From: Corylus avellana
Taxonomy: Eukaryota; Streptophyta; Magnoliopsida; Fagales; Betulaceae
Direction of reading: 5' to 3'
NCBI RefSeq assembly: GCF_901000735.1
Contig: NC_081551.1
Location: 13,275,700 to 13,339,699 of the forward strand
Length of the DNA stretch: 64,000 nt
Within the stretch, counting starts at the first letter, position 1. Each line of letters opens with the position of its first letter. Below the pieces are notes generated by a model, which was given only the letters and a program-made list of their open reading frames with translations, was not told the DNA's origin and searched no databases. Shown piece by piece: positions 1 through 11,520 of the stretch. The translations under genes and the position numbers were made by a program.

Positions 1-41
1 GGTGTTTTGTTGCAGATTTGGCAAAAATCTAGTCCTTGCTA

Positions 42-233
42 GTGCGATCGAGCACGCCTCACCTGCGCTCGAGCGCACTTGGGCCTATCGTAGCACTGCC
101 TGCGCACCTGCGCTCAACACCTCCATACTTGCGTGCGAGCGCACGGCAGACCAATGCTCGAGAGCAAGTCTTTGACGCTCGAGCGCACCAGCATGGCTAC
201 GATTGATCGTAGGTAACCTGCGATCGAGCGAAC
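42..233. repeat. Cluster of CG-rich palindromes in the element A leader
   Basis: Six or more copies of a roughly 14-bp dyad occur here: GTGCGATCGAGCAC at 42-55, TGCGCTCGAGCGCA at 64-77, GCGTGCGAGCGCAC near 131-144, TGCTCGAGAGCA near 154-165, GACGCTCGAGCGCAC near 174-188 and TGCGATCGAGCGAA near 219-232. A related dyad, CTACGATTGATCGTAG, sits near 198-213. The same motif recurs in the LTRs or leaders of elements A, B and D. Function is unknown. Confidence 0.8.
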
Positions 234-416
234 CTCTACAGCCAGTTCAACAAATCAGTAGCAGCTAAGTAGGAAGTTTGCTTTTTATTTTTGTTTATTC
301 TTTTAGATTTATTTTTTGAACTTTATTTTCTATTTGGTTTTTTGTATTTGCATCTTTCTTTTTGTGAATATTTTGTTTCTTGTTAGTTAGTTCATTTTCG
401 TATCTTTGTTTGGTGT

Positions 417-2954
417 ATGCTTGGCCATAGATCCTTGAATTTAGATTTGATACCATTAGATCCTGACTTAGAAAGAACTCTTAGGAGGAAACAGAGAGCA
501 CCTATTAAGAGAGAGACTGTTGAGATGGGAGATAACATACCCCAAAATGTGGAGCAACCTAGGGTTGAGCATGAGGATCTGAGAGTTGTGAATTTTGAGC
601 AAGCTAGAGCTTGGAATGTGGATTTCACTACATCCCTTAGGGAATTGTTCACACCCGTTGTGACTAGATCCCATGCATGTATAGTGTTGCCACCAACCAA
701 TGCTACCCATTTTGATTTGAAGCCACATGTCATCCAACTCCTACCATCATTCCGTGGCCTAGAACTTGAAAATCCTTATAGTCATGTAAAGAAATTCAAG
801 GACATTTGTGCCACTTTAAGTTTCAAAACTTTTATGAAGAGTATGTCCACTTTAGACTAATTCCTTTCTCTCTGCACGATAAAGCCAGGGCATGGTTGGA
901 TTCCAACACGCTCGGGTCTATTACATTTTGGGGAAGCTTGTTGAGCAAGTTCTATAACAAGTTTTTCCCAATGTCAAAGGTAAATGAATGTAGAAAGGAG
1001 ATTAGCTCTTTCACTCAGGAGGAGGATGAGAAGTTTGCAAAAAGTTGGGAGAGGTTTAAGGAGTTGTTGATAAGATGCCCTCCACATGGATATGGGAAGT
1101 GGAGACTCGTTTAGTTCTTCTACCAAGGATTGACCCAATCCAACCGTAGTATGATCGAATCAATGAATGGGGGGGCATTCTTAAGTTTGATGGGGGATGA
1201 AGCGTATAAGGCATTGGACAAGTTGTTCGATAGCTCACAGCAGTGGGATTTTTTTTGTTGTCGGGGATAAATTTGCCCATATTCCCAAGGAAGGAGGCAT
1301 CTATGAGGTTAAGGAGGACACTGATTTGAGGTTAAAAATAGATGCCCTCACCAAGAAGATTCATGCTCTCGCTGTGGGTCAGCCCATCAATGCGGCAAAC
1401 ACTTTCAATGTTGATAGTTGTTCCATCTGTGCTAGTCCTATGCACTTAGCACTGAATTGTCCATCGATGCCAGCTTTTGTCAAGTATCCTATGGAACAAG
1501 TGAAGGCTTTCAACAACTATCGGAAGCAATCAAATGGACCATACTCATAGACCTACAATCCAGGGTGGCGAAACCACCCAAATTTCTCATGGAAGCAAAA
1601 CCAACCGGTAAATCAGGGAGGAGCTCCTCACCATGCTCACAATCAATACCCTCCTGGATTTCTTCTGCTGGCTCAGAATCATGCCTTCCAAGCTCCCACT
1701 CAAGTGCTAGTTTCTCCTTCCCAGTCCTTGGAAGACACTATCAAGGAACTCCACTCTCAGACTAAACAGACTTTCCAAGACTTCATTAAGATGACTGGTC
1801 AATCCATAAATGAAGTGAGGAGTACGACCATGGTAAACACCCAAGTGATTGCCAAGCTCGAGAGTTAGATGGGTCAAATTGTAAATCACTTGGGTGAGAG
1901 AGAAAAGGGGAAGTTACCAAGTCAGCCCGTGCTCAACCCAAGGTGTATACGATTGGAAATTCTTCAAATTCTCCGCACGGGCAAGAACAAGTGCAGTCTA
2001 TTGTCACACTTAGATCAGGGAGACAAGTGGACAATAAAGTGGATCAAGAAGATGAGGACCTTGTTGAGCCACAAGGGCAAGAGAGTGGCAAAGATGAGAG
2101 GAGAGAAGTTGAGCCGACCATGGTCCAGCCCATTGTTGATGATCCCCACTAGGAGTTTTATCCCAAAAGCTCCTTACCCAGAAAGATTGAAGGCTCTAAA
2201 GAAGAATGCACAGTATGCTAAAATTTTGGAGGTGTTTAAGCAAGTTTGGATAAACATCCCGTTTTTGGATGCAATTCAGTGGAGCTCAACATCTTTGACA
2301 TCAATAAGCAGCCACTTGACCATGATGAGGTCCACAATGTGTGCTTAATTGAAGAGATAACTAATGAGACTGTGAGTAAGTTTGGTTTGGAGGACCCCGA
2401 GGTGGAGTGTTTTACTCAAGGGATGATCTAGACCCTGACAGGCTATTTGGGCAAGCTGGTATTTTGTATGAGCCTAGCATTGAGGATCCTAAGATTGAGA
2501 GCTTTACACAATCTATAGGTGATATTGACTTTGGTAGGTTACTTGAGCAGGCTGGGATTAGGTATGAGCCAAGCATTGAGGATTCTAAGGTGGAATGTTT
2601 TGCTCAATGTGGAGGCGATATGGACTTTGACAGGTTACTTGAGCCATCTGAGGTTGCGAGTGAGCAGGATATGGAGGACCCTATGTTAGAATGCTTTGCT
2701 CAATTTGGATATGATCTGGACTTTGATGAAGTAATTGAGCAAGCTAAAGGCGCTTTGGATCCCATTTCTAAGATGTAGAAGGAGTGTGGTGAAACGACTG
2801 AGGTATCACTCCGAACACCATATTCATCAGTAGTTGAGCTGCTCAAGTTGATTTCTGAGAGCAAATGGGCTAGACCCATTCATGTATGGCCTAAGTGGCC
2901 AAATGTGACCATGGGGAGGAAAAAGGATAACGAGTGGTTCTCCACTCGAGTTCA
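417..2954 (+). pseudogene. gag: Element A gag / acidic-repeat polyprotein, broken (copy 1)
   Basis: A retrotransposon gag domain is recognisable near 417-1114 in two frames joined by a frameshift near 820 (ENPYSHVKKF, then SLHDKARAWLDS and a helical tail ending at RLV). A TAG at 1112-1114 interrupts gag at the same codon as in the second copy. A zinc knuckle CSICASPMHLALNC (CX2CX4HX4C) lies near 1420-1461. The later gag segment has the gypsy-type phrase SIVTLRSGRQVDNK. From about 2250 an acidic domain of four 32-residue repeats follows, again broken by frameshifts and a stop near 2430. The reading frame ends in the N gap. The role in an intact relative would be the nucleocapsid/capsid of virus-like particles; here it is not translatable as one protein. 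Confidence 0.85.
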
Positions 2955-3054
2955 NNNNNNNNNNNNNNNNNNNNNNNNNNNNNNNNNNNNNNNNNNNNNN
3001 NNNNNNNNNNNNNNNNNNNNNNNNNNNNNNNNNNNNNNNNNNNNNNNNNNNNNN
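2955..3054. other. Assembly gap (100 N), replacing about 488 bp
   Basis: Exactly 100 N, a conventional placeholder. The bases on either side align to 58495 and 58984 in the second copy, so the real missing sequence is expected to be about 488 bp and to hold the end of the acidic-repeat reading frame, the RT stub and the GGGAGGCAAC motif. Translations that run through the N are artefacts. Confidence 0.9.
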
Positions 3055-4170
3055 GGGGTAGACATTTTTGTCTTTTTTCTTCTATTATTTTTGTTGTGTG
3101 TTTGTGTTAAAAAAAATAATAAAAAATAAATAAATAAAGAAAAAAGAAAAAAGCTATGTTGTTGATTGAGCATGATTATATCATAACTGTGATTTATATG
3201 TCATTGGTTTGTTGAACATCTTGAACACTGCATGTCATGAGAAATCTGAGTTGTTTGACTCATTTGTTGGATTAGAGAGACTTCACTTGTTTGAGTGTTT
3301 ATCACATACACATTATCATAGGGTCTATAAGGTATGAGATTTGACTTAAGGAGTGTGTGTCTTGAGATTAGTAGGTTAATTTGGTGATGAAAACCTTGGC
3401 TTGAGAAAAAAAAAATCATTAGTTTCAGTTTCTCATTGAGTAATCAGACATCATGCCTCACTAAGCATTAACTGTTTGCTTAAAAAGATGAGAAATTCTA
3501 TTTGATTGATTGTATGGCTAGTTCGGCTTCGTAGCACTTTTTGACTTGGGTCATTAAGCCCTTAGGAATATTTCTACATTTAGTGCCTAAAACCAACTGG
3601 TTTGGGAGTCACTGGCCCAACACACATTACATAGGTCAATTAGAAGCTTCAAGGAGTCCAGCATTGCACAACCTACATAAAAAAAAATATATTTGGACTT
3701 GTTGATTCAAGCCTTAGTTGTTTTCATCTGATTGCATTGCTATGAATTTTGGGGTACACAAGCTTTGAGAATAATTGAAACCTCCTGAATCTATGTTAGT
3801 ATCACTTTACACTTATTGGAGCATGTGTTGTCTTAATTTTTCAGCTGTGAGTTGAGTGAATTTTGGATATCCTGATGATGTGATTGTTGTGTCCGCCTTG
3901 TTAAACCTGCTCATAATGTATGAATTTTGTGTTTGTGTGGAAATCCTTGTTTGTCAATAACATAGTGCCAAAAAATGTTTGTGGGTATCATTGCTGTTAA
4001 ACCCTCACAAGACTTCACTTGTGCTCTAGGGATGCCTAAGGGTTTAAAAGGCTTGTTGAATGTGTTAAATGCAATCGTTTCTCCCACGACAGCGGATTTA
4101 TGTTTCATTTTCTGTTATGTTTTCATTTTGTTTTGCTAAGGGACTAGCAAAATGTAAGTTTGGGGGTATT
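3055..4170 (+). other. Element A 3' noncoding region and polypurine tract (copy 1)
   Basis: No coding sequence is seen. It aligns with 58984-60069. The last bases, AAGTTTGGGGGTATT at about 4157-4170, form the polypurine tract that primes plus-strand DNA synthesis, directly before the LTR. The flank GGGACTAGCAA upstream of the tract is shared with elements B and D. Confidence 0.75.
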
Positions 4171-5328
4171 TGATGAGTGCTAAATGTCGCATATTTGGGT
4201 CCCGTAACTTATATTTGTTAAAACCTTAGCTCTATTATTTTCTGATGTTTTTGGTTCGTTTTGGTGTTTTAGTGTTTCACATCTCATTGAGAGAAAACTG
4301 CAGTCTTTGGTGTGGAAATGTGCAAAGAAATCGAAGAAGTGAAGAAGAAGCATTCTCTGGAAGTGCTCTAGAGCGCAGGGAGACTGCAATCGTGCGCACT
4401 CGCGCAATCACCCAGACGCACAGCGCCCAAGTGCTGCACCACAGTAGCCCTGAAGACCCGAGTGAGCTCGAGTGCACCCCGAGTGTGATCGAGTGCACTT
4501 ACGCTGACCTGGCAGCGCCGAAACCTTAGACTTTTATTATTTATAGCATATTTTTCTATTGTAAACACACGTTGGGAGGCGCCGTTTAGGGCCTATTTCG
4601 ACCTAGAGTTGTTCTTGAGCTTTTCTAACATTTTCCTTTGTAAGTTTTATGTTTGTTATGATTTCAATTGATTTGATTATGTCTTTTGTTGTCATGAGAG
4701 GCTAGAACCTTCAACTAAGGTTGAAGATTAAGCCTCACCATTGATTAGTTTTATGTTTTCATGTTTGTTCGTACAATTCCGACCTTAATGTAACGTATGT
4801 TCGTTTCAATTCAATTATGTGACAAAATTGTGTTTGATTATGCCAAAGTTGGATATTCATTGTGTTTCATCCAACGGATACATTGCATCTTTTGATTTAC
4901 TTTGGATATCCATTGTCTTTTGTGCAAAGCATGGATACATTAGATCTTTTGAACTAAATTAGATATGCATTGTCTTTTGTCAAATGGATGGATTCATTGA
5001 ATCTTTCAATAGGAACAATAGAACATGCATAGGGTTTAATTGTTTGTCGGATTTATGAACTAAGACATGAGAATATATGCTTTAATTTGGTGAGGTGGAT
5101 TTTGAAAACCTTAGTACCTTTTTATCATTCCATTTAATCAGTTTTAATTTTAGTTTATTTTTATTTTGCATGACAAAAATCCCAAAATTCGAAACTCAGT
5201 AAAAATATAATTAGTTTAGATAAAAATTGATTTTTGCAACGCAATTCCCAATAAATCGACCTCTCACTTGCACACACTATATTGCACATGACTCATGCAC
5301 TTGTGAATACAATTAAATTTGTACATCA
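4171..5328 (+). repeat. 3' LTR of element A, copy 1
   Basis: The LTR is 1158 bp, starts TGATGAGTGC and ends GTACATCA, giving a short terminal inverted repeat TGATG/CATCA. It is followed by GGATT (5329-5333), the same 5 bases that flank the second copy. A palindrome cluster lies at about 4361-4500 (for example GTGCTCTAGAGCGCAG and GTGAGCTCGAGTGCAC). It contains GGCGCCGTT near 4578, which matches the primer-binding site start and explains a deletion in the other copy. Confidence 0.9.
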
Positions 5329-5333
5329 GGATT

Positions 5334-5885
5334 TGATAGGCCATGTCTAGGGAAGACAGATTGTACTACACCCTAGTTTAGTGTAATTTAGGTAGACAGT
5401 TCATACCAACCAAAGATGGGTTACACTTATTCATTGATTGTATGTATGCTGTTAAGGAATTTGATAATTTATTCCTAGGGAAGACGGGTCGTACCGCATC
5501 TTAGTCGTTAGGTGGACAATCTGTGCCAGCCGAAGATAGATTATGCTTATTCTTTAATAAGGTAGTTTCTTGTTTATTTATAGCATGCATAGAATGAATT
5601 TCTGGATTAAATTTGATTAACCATTGTTGTGCAGATAGAGGTGAAGTCAATATCCTACACATTCTTTTATATTTAATTCTCTTTTAATTTCATGCACTTT
5701 AGTTACAAACCAAATCAATCACCCTTTGCATTAAGTTAATTTTAATTCTCATAAATTTGATAACAAAGCCCCTGCAGTCCTTGAGGTTCGACACCCTCTC
5801 TTTAGCCTATCCTACAAGGATTCATCCTATTGCGAGTGGTTATTTTTATTATTGATATATTTTTGCAAACAAAATCACCACATCA
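5334..5885 (+). repeat. 3' portion of a B-family LTR (copy 1)
   Basis: Starting directly after the GGATT target duplication, this sequence matches the last third of the B LTR at 50520-51092 and 61233-61780, including the two GGGAAGACGG segments, and ends ACCACATCA. GCCGC at 5886-5890 is the slightly mutated partner of the GCCAC target duplication of element B in the second copy. Element A therefore sits inside a B LTR here as well. Confidence 0.88.
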
Positions 5886-8092
5886 GCCGCTCTCATCCAA
5901 TACATTCATCTTTTGAATAAATTTGCACAAGTTGGACATAGTGAAATAAATTCCATATGGAACATGATCTTTTGATTTTGTTTCACTAATTTTGTTTCTT
6001 TTCTGTCTTTGAGAATGTTGGAAATGGTGTCCAAAACTCGAAGATTGGATAATGTTTTAAATATTATGATAAAGGACAATAGAAATATACGGATATATTC
6101 TTGCATGACATATATGTGTGATTGTGTATTGTTCGATTATATATATGTAAGATCCCTAAGATGCGTTGTATTTGAGTGATGGTGTGTGTATCACATAAGA
6201 TCATGCTCAAAGGTCCTTGCAACTTATAAAGTAATTGTTCGTAGTCGTAAATGGAATTTGGAACCCCATCGAGACTTTAACATATCGAACCTTAATGACT
6301 TGTCTTGGTTAGGAGAAGTAGGTAGGCTTCAGGTTGATATGTTGGGGTATTGGCAGGTTTTGGGCCATACACCGAACAGGACCCCATGAGTTATCATTCG
6401 TTTACTAATATTGTCTTAACAATGATGTACGTGCACATCAGCTTATAGTATTTACTCTAAATCTTGAGAAGTTCTTTGAACTTAGATGTGAAGTGTAGAT
6501 TACTTTGATGTATTAAAAGAGTGAGACCTATTGGCCGTCGATCTAATCACGGTACGTTGGGTGATCGCATGTAGCATTGTGGGAACACTAATTTCAAGAA
6601 GGAATCCAAATCCTTTGTCTAAGCAAAGCGACAAGGAACATTCCCCTTGTTTTAGATTTAATGGGAAAGATTATCCTGAAGCTCAGGCTAGAGTATTTTA
6701 GTAGATATGATTGAAACTTATGCATGTAAGAGGTGAGAATATTTCAAATAAGGTACATAAGGATAATCATGAAGTTAAATTGGTGACTCAAGGAAATATG
6801 TAGTGAACAAAGTGACAGTATATAGACTTTGGTTCGACTACGGAATGGTTCTATGGAGGGGTAACATACATAATAAGTACGTCACGAGGATTAATTGATT
6901 AAGTCAAAAATATTCATTAGAGTGCAGTCACAGTTATGTAGTGGCTTTAATTATGATTAAATAGAGTCGTGTGATATGATCAATGTAGACATAGTCGCAG
7001 ACCTATTAAGCTAATGATATTTTTTCCTTTGGGTCCCTCTTCCCTCTTTGAGCTGATGTAAATTGACTAGTATAAATATTGGGCCTCAGTTATATTTATG
7101 TGTATTACTTGGGATGTTTTGTTATATAAAACATAGGCCAAAGAGATTTATTAATCTAAAGGGCCAAGTTGGAAAAATTAGACTTAGGGAATTAAATAGA
7201 GCAATTGGACTCAGGATTTAATTCCTACGGGCTAAAGAATTAAATAAACTTTGGACTTTTTGGTTTTAATTCTTGTAGCTAGTAAGTAAACTTTGGGCCC
7301 AGGGGAATTAAATCTAAAGGGCTAAAGTTATGTCTAAGGAGCATTGGACTTGAGGATAAAACCCAAGCCCAAGTTCTAAACCAAGTGCTAGTCCCACATG
7401 GTTAAGAATCAGTTTTCTCCTGAGATCCCAGTAGTATAAATAGAGGTGCCAAAGAGAAGCAAAATACGACAATGAATTGAGTGTATAAACACATCAGACT
7501 TACAGAAGAATTGAAAAACTATTTTCTCACTGCCGAAAGTAATACACGGCTAAGGGAGATAGTTACTCTCTAGGTCTTTGCTTTTAGTTTTCTCTAGCCT
7601 CTTGAGAAAACAGTGTGAGCACACACTCACAGTCATATTCAGTCATCGAAGAGAAGATTTGATGGAAGAATTGAATCCTCAATCTTTGGAGAATCTTGAA
7701 GTTCTTAGAGAAATCCAAGAAGATGAAATTGTTCATCAAGATTGTTTTGAAGATTGACCACAAGTTCATCAAGAATGTGATGAATGTGAAGAACATGAAG
7801 AATGCAAAAAAAAATGGAATGAGTATAGACTCATACCAAAAGTTTGCAAGTTCACTGGAATAACAATGGCTTAGCCATACATCATGGGAAGAATGGTTGT
7901 ACGTTCCTACGCCCCAATGCCTAAGAGAGGTCGAAGCTACATGTAAGTAACATTACTTTTATGTTTTTAGATCTAACCATGTTTATCTTGTTGGCAAAAG
8001 TTCTTGGGGATTGTAATTTTTAATCCGCAGCGAAAAAGAAAAAGGTTTTGAAATTTACGCAAACGATCACAACAAAAGTGTCCTTTAACAAT
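5886..8092 (+). repeat. Unclassified repeat I with LTR-like promoter end
   Basis: I do not recognise any protein in this region. It matches 61781-64000. Features suggesting an LTR on the plus strand are a TATA-like TATAAATAG at 7435-7443 after a TCCCACATGG segment, and an end ...TTTAACA followed by ATTGGTATTTAACAC, which resembles a degraded initiator-Met primer site. The left end cannot be set. It probably lies inside the G copia element, whose gag and 5' LTR follow on the other strand. Confidence 0.45.
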
Positions 8093-8249
8093 TGGTATTT
8101 AACACAAAAAGATGAGTGCTAGAAATTTTGAAGCCCTAGGTTCAACTAGCGTATGGTCAATTTGAAAAATATGACCAATCAAAAACCTCATATAATTACC
8201 TAATTTACCTCACATTTAAAGTTAAGAAATAGCCTCAAATTAAGCTTAA

Positions 8250-9303
8250 AGCTACGTTTACTTCGACGTAAAATGGTTTCAAGAAAACAATTTCTGCATT
8301 TTACGGTGTTTACCTCGACATAAAATATTTTCTTTTTGATCGAAAACTCTTTTTAGCTGGGACCCACCCGGGACCCCGACGAGACCTGCATGAGACCCAC
8401 CAAGGACTTTACCAGGACCCGCCTGGGACTTGCTTGGGACTTTACCTGGACCCAGCCGGGACTTGCCTGGGACCTGGCTGAGGCCTGCCCAGGACATGAC
8501 CGGGAATTGACCGGGACGCGCCTGAGACATGACAGGGATCAGACCTGGACCCACCCCGGACTTCCTCGGGACTCCGCCGGGACCTACATGGGACTTGATT
8601 GGGACCTGCCCAGGAGCCCATCAGGACCCAACCAAGACTTGACCGAGACCCGCCTGTGACTTGACCAGACCTACCCAGGACCCACCCAGGACTTGCCCGG
8701 GACCCCACTGGGACCCGCCAATGACTTGACCGGGATTAGACCGAACCTGCCTGAGACCACGCCGGGTCTAGCTCGGGACTTGACCGGGACCCCCCCGGGA
8801 TTTGCACGGGACCCGACCCGCCTCGGACTTGATAGGGTCCTGGGTGGGTCCCGGTTATGTCCCGATGAAGTCCTGGGCATGTCCTAGGCAAGTCCCGTGC
8901 GGGTCCCGGTCAAGTCCTAGGCGAGTCCCGATCAAGTCCCGAACGGTTCCCGAGCAGGTCCCGGACAAGTCCTAGTCAAGTCCCGGTCAAGTGTCGGGCG
9001 GGTCCCGGTAAAGTCCTAGGGCGGGCCGGGGTAGGTCCCGAGTGGGTCTCGACGAGTTCCTAGACAAGTCCCAGGCGGGTCCCGATCAAGTCCTGAGCGA
9101 GTCTCTGTGGGGTCCCGGGTAGGTCCCGGCAAGGACCTTATTGGAAAAAATAGATATTAAAAAATATATATATATATATATATTTTGCCCATGCGCGCGG
9201 TAAATGCCGCAAAATGTTTTTGGTAGAAAATATTTTCCAAAAAAATGACTTCCTTGAAAATATTTTCCGACGGAAACCATTTTACATCGAAGTAAACGAA
9301 GCC
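8250..9303. mobile_element. Foldback element J with GC-rich inverted GGGAC array
   Basis: Terminal inverted repeats of about 30 bp are visible: left GCTACGTTTACTTCGACG, right (reverse complement) GCTTCGTTTACTTCGATG, both continuing into TAAAATGGTTTC. A TAA duplication flanks it (8247-8249, 9304-9306), which fits PIF/Harbinger-type target choice, but no transposase is present. The centre (about 8357-9140) is a degenerate array of 10-11-bp units such as GGGACTTGAC and CGGGACCCGCC; near 8830 the units switch to their reverse complement (GTCCCGGTCAAGTCC), so the whole element is a giant imperfect palindrome. Open frames on both strands here are composition artefacts. Confidence 0.75.
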
Positions 9304-9670
9304 TAAATGTGCACAAGAGAGTAAGCACATGCAAAATGTACCACATAAACTCAAGCTTTAAGTAACCACAAAAACAACTCCATTGAAACAAATTTTCATC
9401 TCATGCATATTAAGAACATTTCAAGACGCAAGGAATGAAATCCATAAAGACAACATGAGAAAAGAATGGACTATCAAGGTGCATAAGAGAATATAAATGG
9501 ACAACATTTGTCTTTTTGAATTTTTCACAAATAGAAATGCACACAAACGAAAACAAATGGAAAACAAATATAACAATAAAAAAAAAATGGAATGCAAAAA
9601 GAAAAACAACATACTCTAGGATATGCAAAGATATGCAAGACAACCAATCCTAGGCATGTTATTGACCCAC

Positions 9671-11460
9671 CTAACATATAGTGGGATCACTACTACTCCC
9701 CCTCAAAGGATGAATGGTATCATCCTTCCTAACCCACATTTGAGAAGTCTTAGGTCTAGACTTATGACTTTGCTCAAACTTATTTAGCCTAGATAGTACT
9801 TTTCTCATCATCATGACCAAACCCTCACTTTCGTTCATCATCATGACCAAACCCTCACTTTCTTTCCTAGAGTAGGAATTTTCATCTTTATGCACATGAG
9901 GTTTCAAAATAAAACAGTTGGGTCGAGTGTGACCAACATTTTTCACAATGATGACATATAGGGACAAACTTTTGAGAAAGTAATTTCTTAGGGGGATGCA
10001 CGACTCTAGGCTTAGGGTAAGATGCATGAGGCTCAATGTAAATTTTCTTACCTATCTTACCTTGGAGAGTCGGAGCAACTGCTTGCTTTCCTTCACTTGA
10101 AGATTCTTCTACTTTTGTTGGTTTAACAAAAACAGTCTTTGAAGTAGAAGCAAGGTTAGAAGACAAAGAGGTAGTTTTATCAAATCCTAAACTAGATCTA
10201 TCTCTAGAACGCTTCTAAACTTGCAACATTTTATTAAGCTTTTCACTAGAAAATTTACTCAAGTGATTTCTAGATTCAACCAGATCATTTCGAAGGGATT
10301 TACTCTTAGCAATTAACACATGGTTTTTAGATTTAAGAGTATTACAAACAGCATGTGAATCACTCAATGATTTTGACAGATTATCCCTTTCAAACTCAAG
10401 ATTCTTAACATCCTTAACAATTTTGAAATTAGTATTTCAAATCAATGAAAATTTTTCCATTAAATTGTCAAAAGAGTTTTGAAGATCACTAACCCTTTTT
10501 TATTTATTATCAGATGTATACTGTACATCTGATTGTTTAGAATCATCAAGATCATAAGATGCAGCAAACGCTAAATAATTAGCATTTTCATCTAGGCTTG
10601 TTACTCTTGAGATTAGCACAATCCTTGCGCACGCGATCATAGCCAAAACACTCATAACATTTTGGACTGTGTGGGTCTCTTTCATTTCTTCCCTGAGTGC
10701 TCTCTTTTTGTTTTCTAAATCTCTTGGAAATTCTATGTTCATTTCTATAAAACCTTCTAGCTATTAAGGCAAGTTCCTCATCATCTAGTGATTCCTCATT
10801 AGATAACTCATTAGAATTTTTCCTAAGAGTTCTAAGCACAAGATCCTTATTTTTCTTAGGTTGAGACAAGAAAAACTCATAAGTTTGAAGAGAACCAACT
10901 AACTCTTTTATCATCATGGTTTCAAGATCAGTGTATGACTCAATAGCAATAGCCTTCATTTTGAATCTTTCAGGAAGTGATCACATAACCGTCCTAATCA
11001 GCTTAGTGTCAGATATTTTCTTTCTTAGATTTATCATGGAATTTCTAATTTCACAAAGTTTACCAAAAAAATCATTGAATTTCTCATCCTCTAACATTTT
11101 AATATCCTCAAACTGAGAAACTAACATTTGAAGTTTTAAAGCTTTAACAAGATTAGTTCCTTCATAAGTAGTTTCTAGGATCTCCCATGCATCTTTGGCA
11201 ATATCACAATTTGAAATTCTAGAGAACTTAGTTTTATGAAATTGCCAAGCATAGAGAATTCATAACTTTGTCATTCGCCAGACGCGTTTGTTTTTCTACA
11301 TTAGACCATTCGGCTGTCGCTTATGTGGAGCCTTAAATCCAGATTGACAGACCAAGCGTCTGTGGACTTTGAGAAAAATCTCATACGGGACTTCTAATAG
11401 CTGTAATTTGATCAATCAAAATTAAGCACAGTGTTAAGGGTTTGAGACATCTTAGACATG
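9671..11460 (-). pseudogene. gag: Copia gag (UBN2-type) with two degraded zinc knuckles
   Basis: Reading on the minus strand, a copia gag of the UBN2 type is recognisable at 10960-11460 only as short frames, then clearly at 10588-10959 (DLETMMIKELVGSLQTYE, acidic NEESLDDEELALIARRF, basic RRFYRNEHRISKRFRKQK). A knuckle CYECFGYDRVRKDC has Arg where the family has His. A second knuckle-like segment (CHHCEKCWSH) lies near 9950, and the gag end resembles WVRKDDTIHPLRG at about 9700. Several frameshifts and stops make it non-functional. Gag would form the particle shell and bind RNA. Confidence 0.75.
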
Positions 11461-11500
11461 AAACAAAGATCGCACTCAGTAATTTAATCCTTCATGGAGT

Positions 11501-11518
11501 GAACCTGCTTTGATACCA
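11501..11518 (-). other. Primer-binding site of copia G (tRNA-iMet type)
   Basis: On the minus strand the bases two nucleotides after the LTR read TGGTATCAAAGCAGGTTC. TGGTATCA(G/A)AGC is the usual site complementary to the 3' end of initiator-Met tRNA in plant copia elements. It fixes the orientation of the element and identifies 11521-12226 as the 5' LTR. Confidence 0.85.
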
Positions 11519-11520
11519 AT

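Larger units (their letters stand above)
1..5328 (+). mobile_element. Element A, copy 1: gypsy (Athila/Tat-type) non-autonomous LTR element, 5' end outside window
   Basis: The interior runs from the window edge to 4170, then the 3' LTR runs to 5328. The order is palindrome-rich leader, gag, acidic repeat domain, an N gap, 3' noncoding region, polypurine tract and LTR. The second copy at 55190-61227 supplies the missing 5' LTR and primer site. There is no protease, RNase H or integrase and only a stub of reverse transcriptase, so the family depends on proteins from another element. The base GGATT target duplication follows the LTR at 5329-5333. Confidence 0.9.
1..7549 (+). repeat. Copy 1 of a large direct duplication
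   Basis: This stretch is collinear with 55763-64000, in the same orientation, beginning at the first base of the window. Both copies contain element A, the same remnant of a B-family LTR, and repeat I in the same order. Differences seen by eye are point changes, a 117-bp in-frame gag deletion in the other copy, a 553-bp tandem duplication in the other copy, and an assembly gap here. Both ends of the duplication lie at or beyond the window edges, so its true length is unknown. Confidence 0.93.

Noticed and set aside
2848..3173. Open frames running through the N gap
   Set aside because: They translate unknown bases and do not exist as sequence.
8279..8887. Several overlapping open frames on both strands, 60-90 residues each
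   Set aside because: Pro/Gly/Arg-rich products of the GGGAC array in foldback J, open only because of composition and periodicity.
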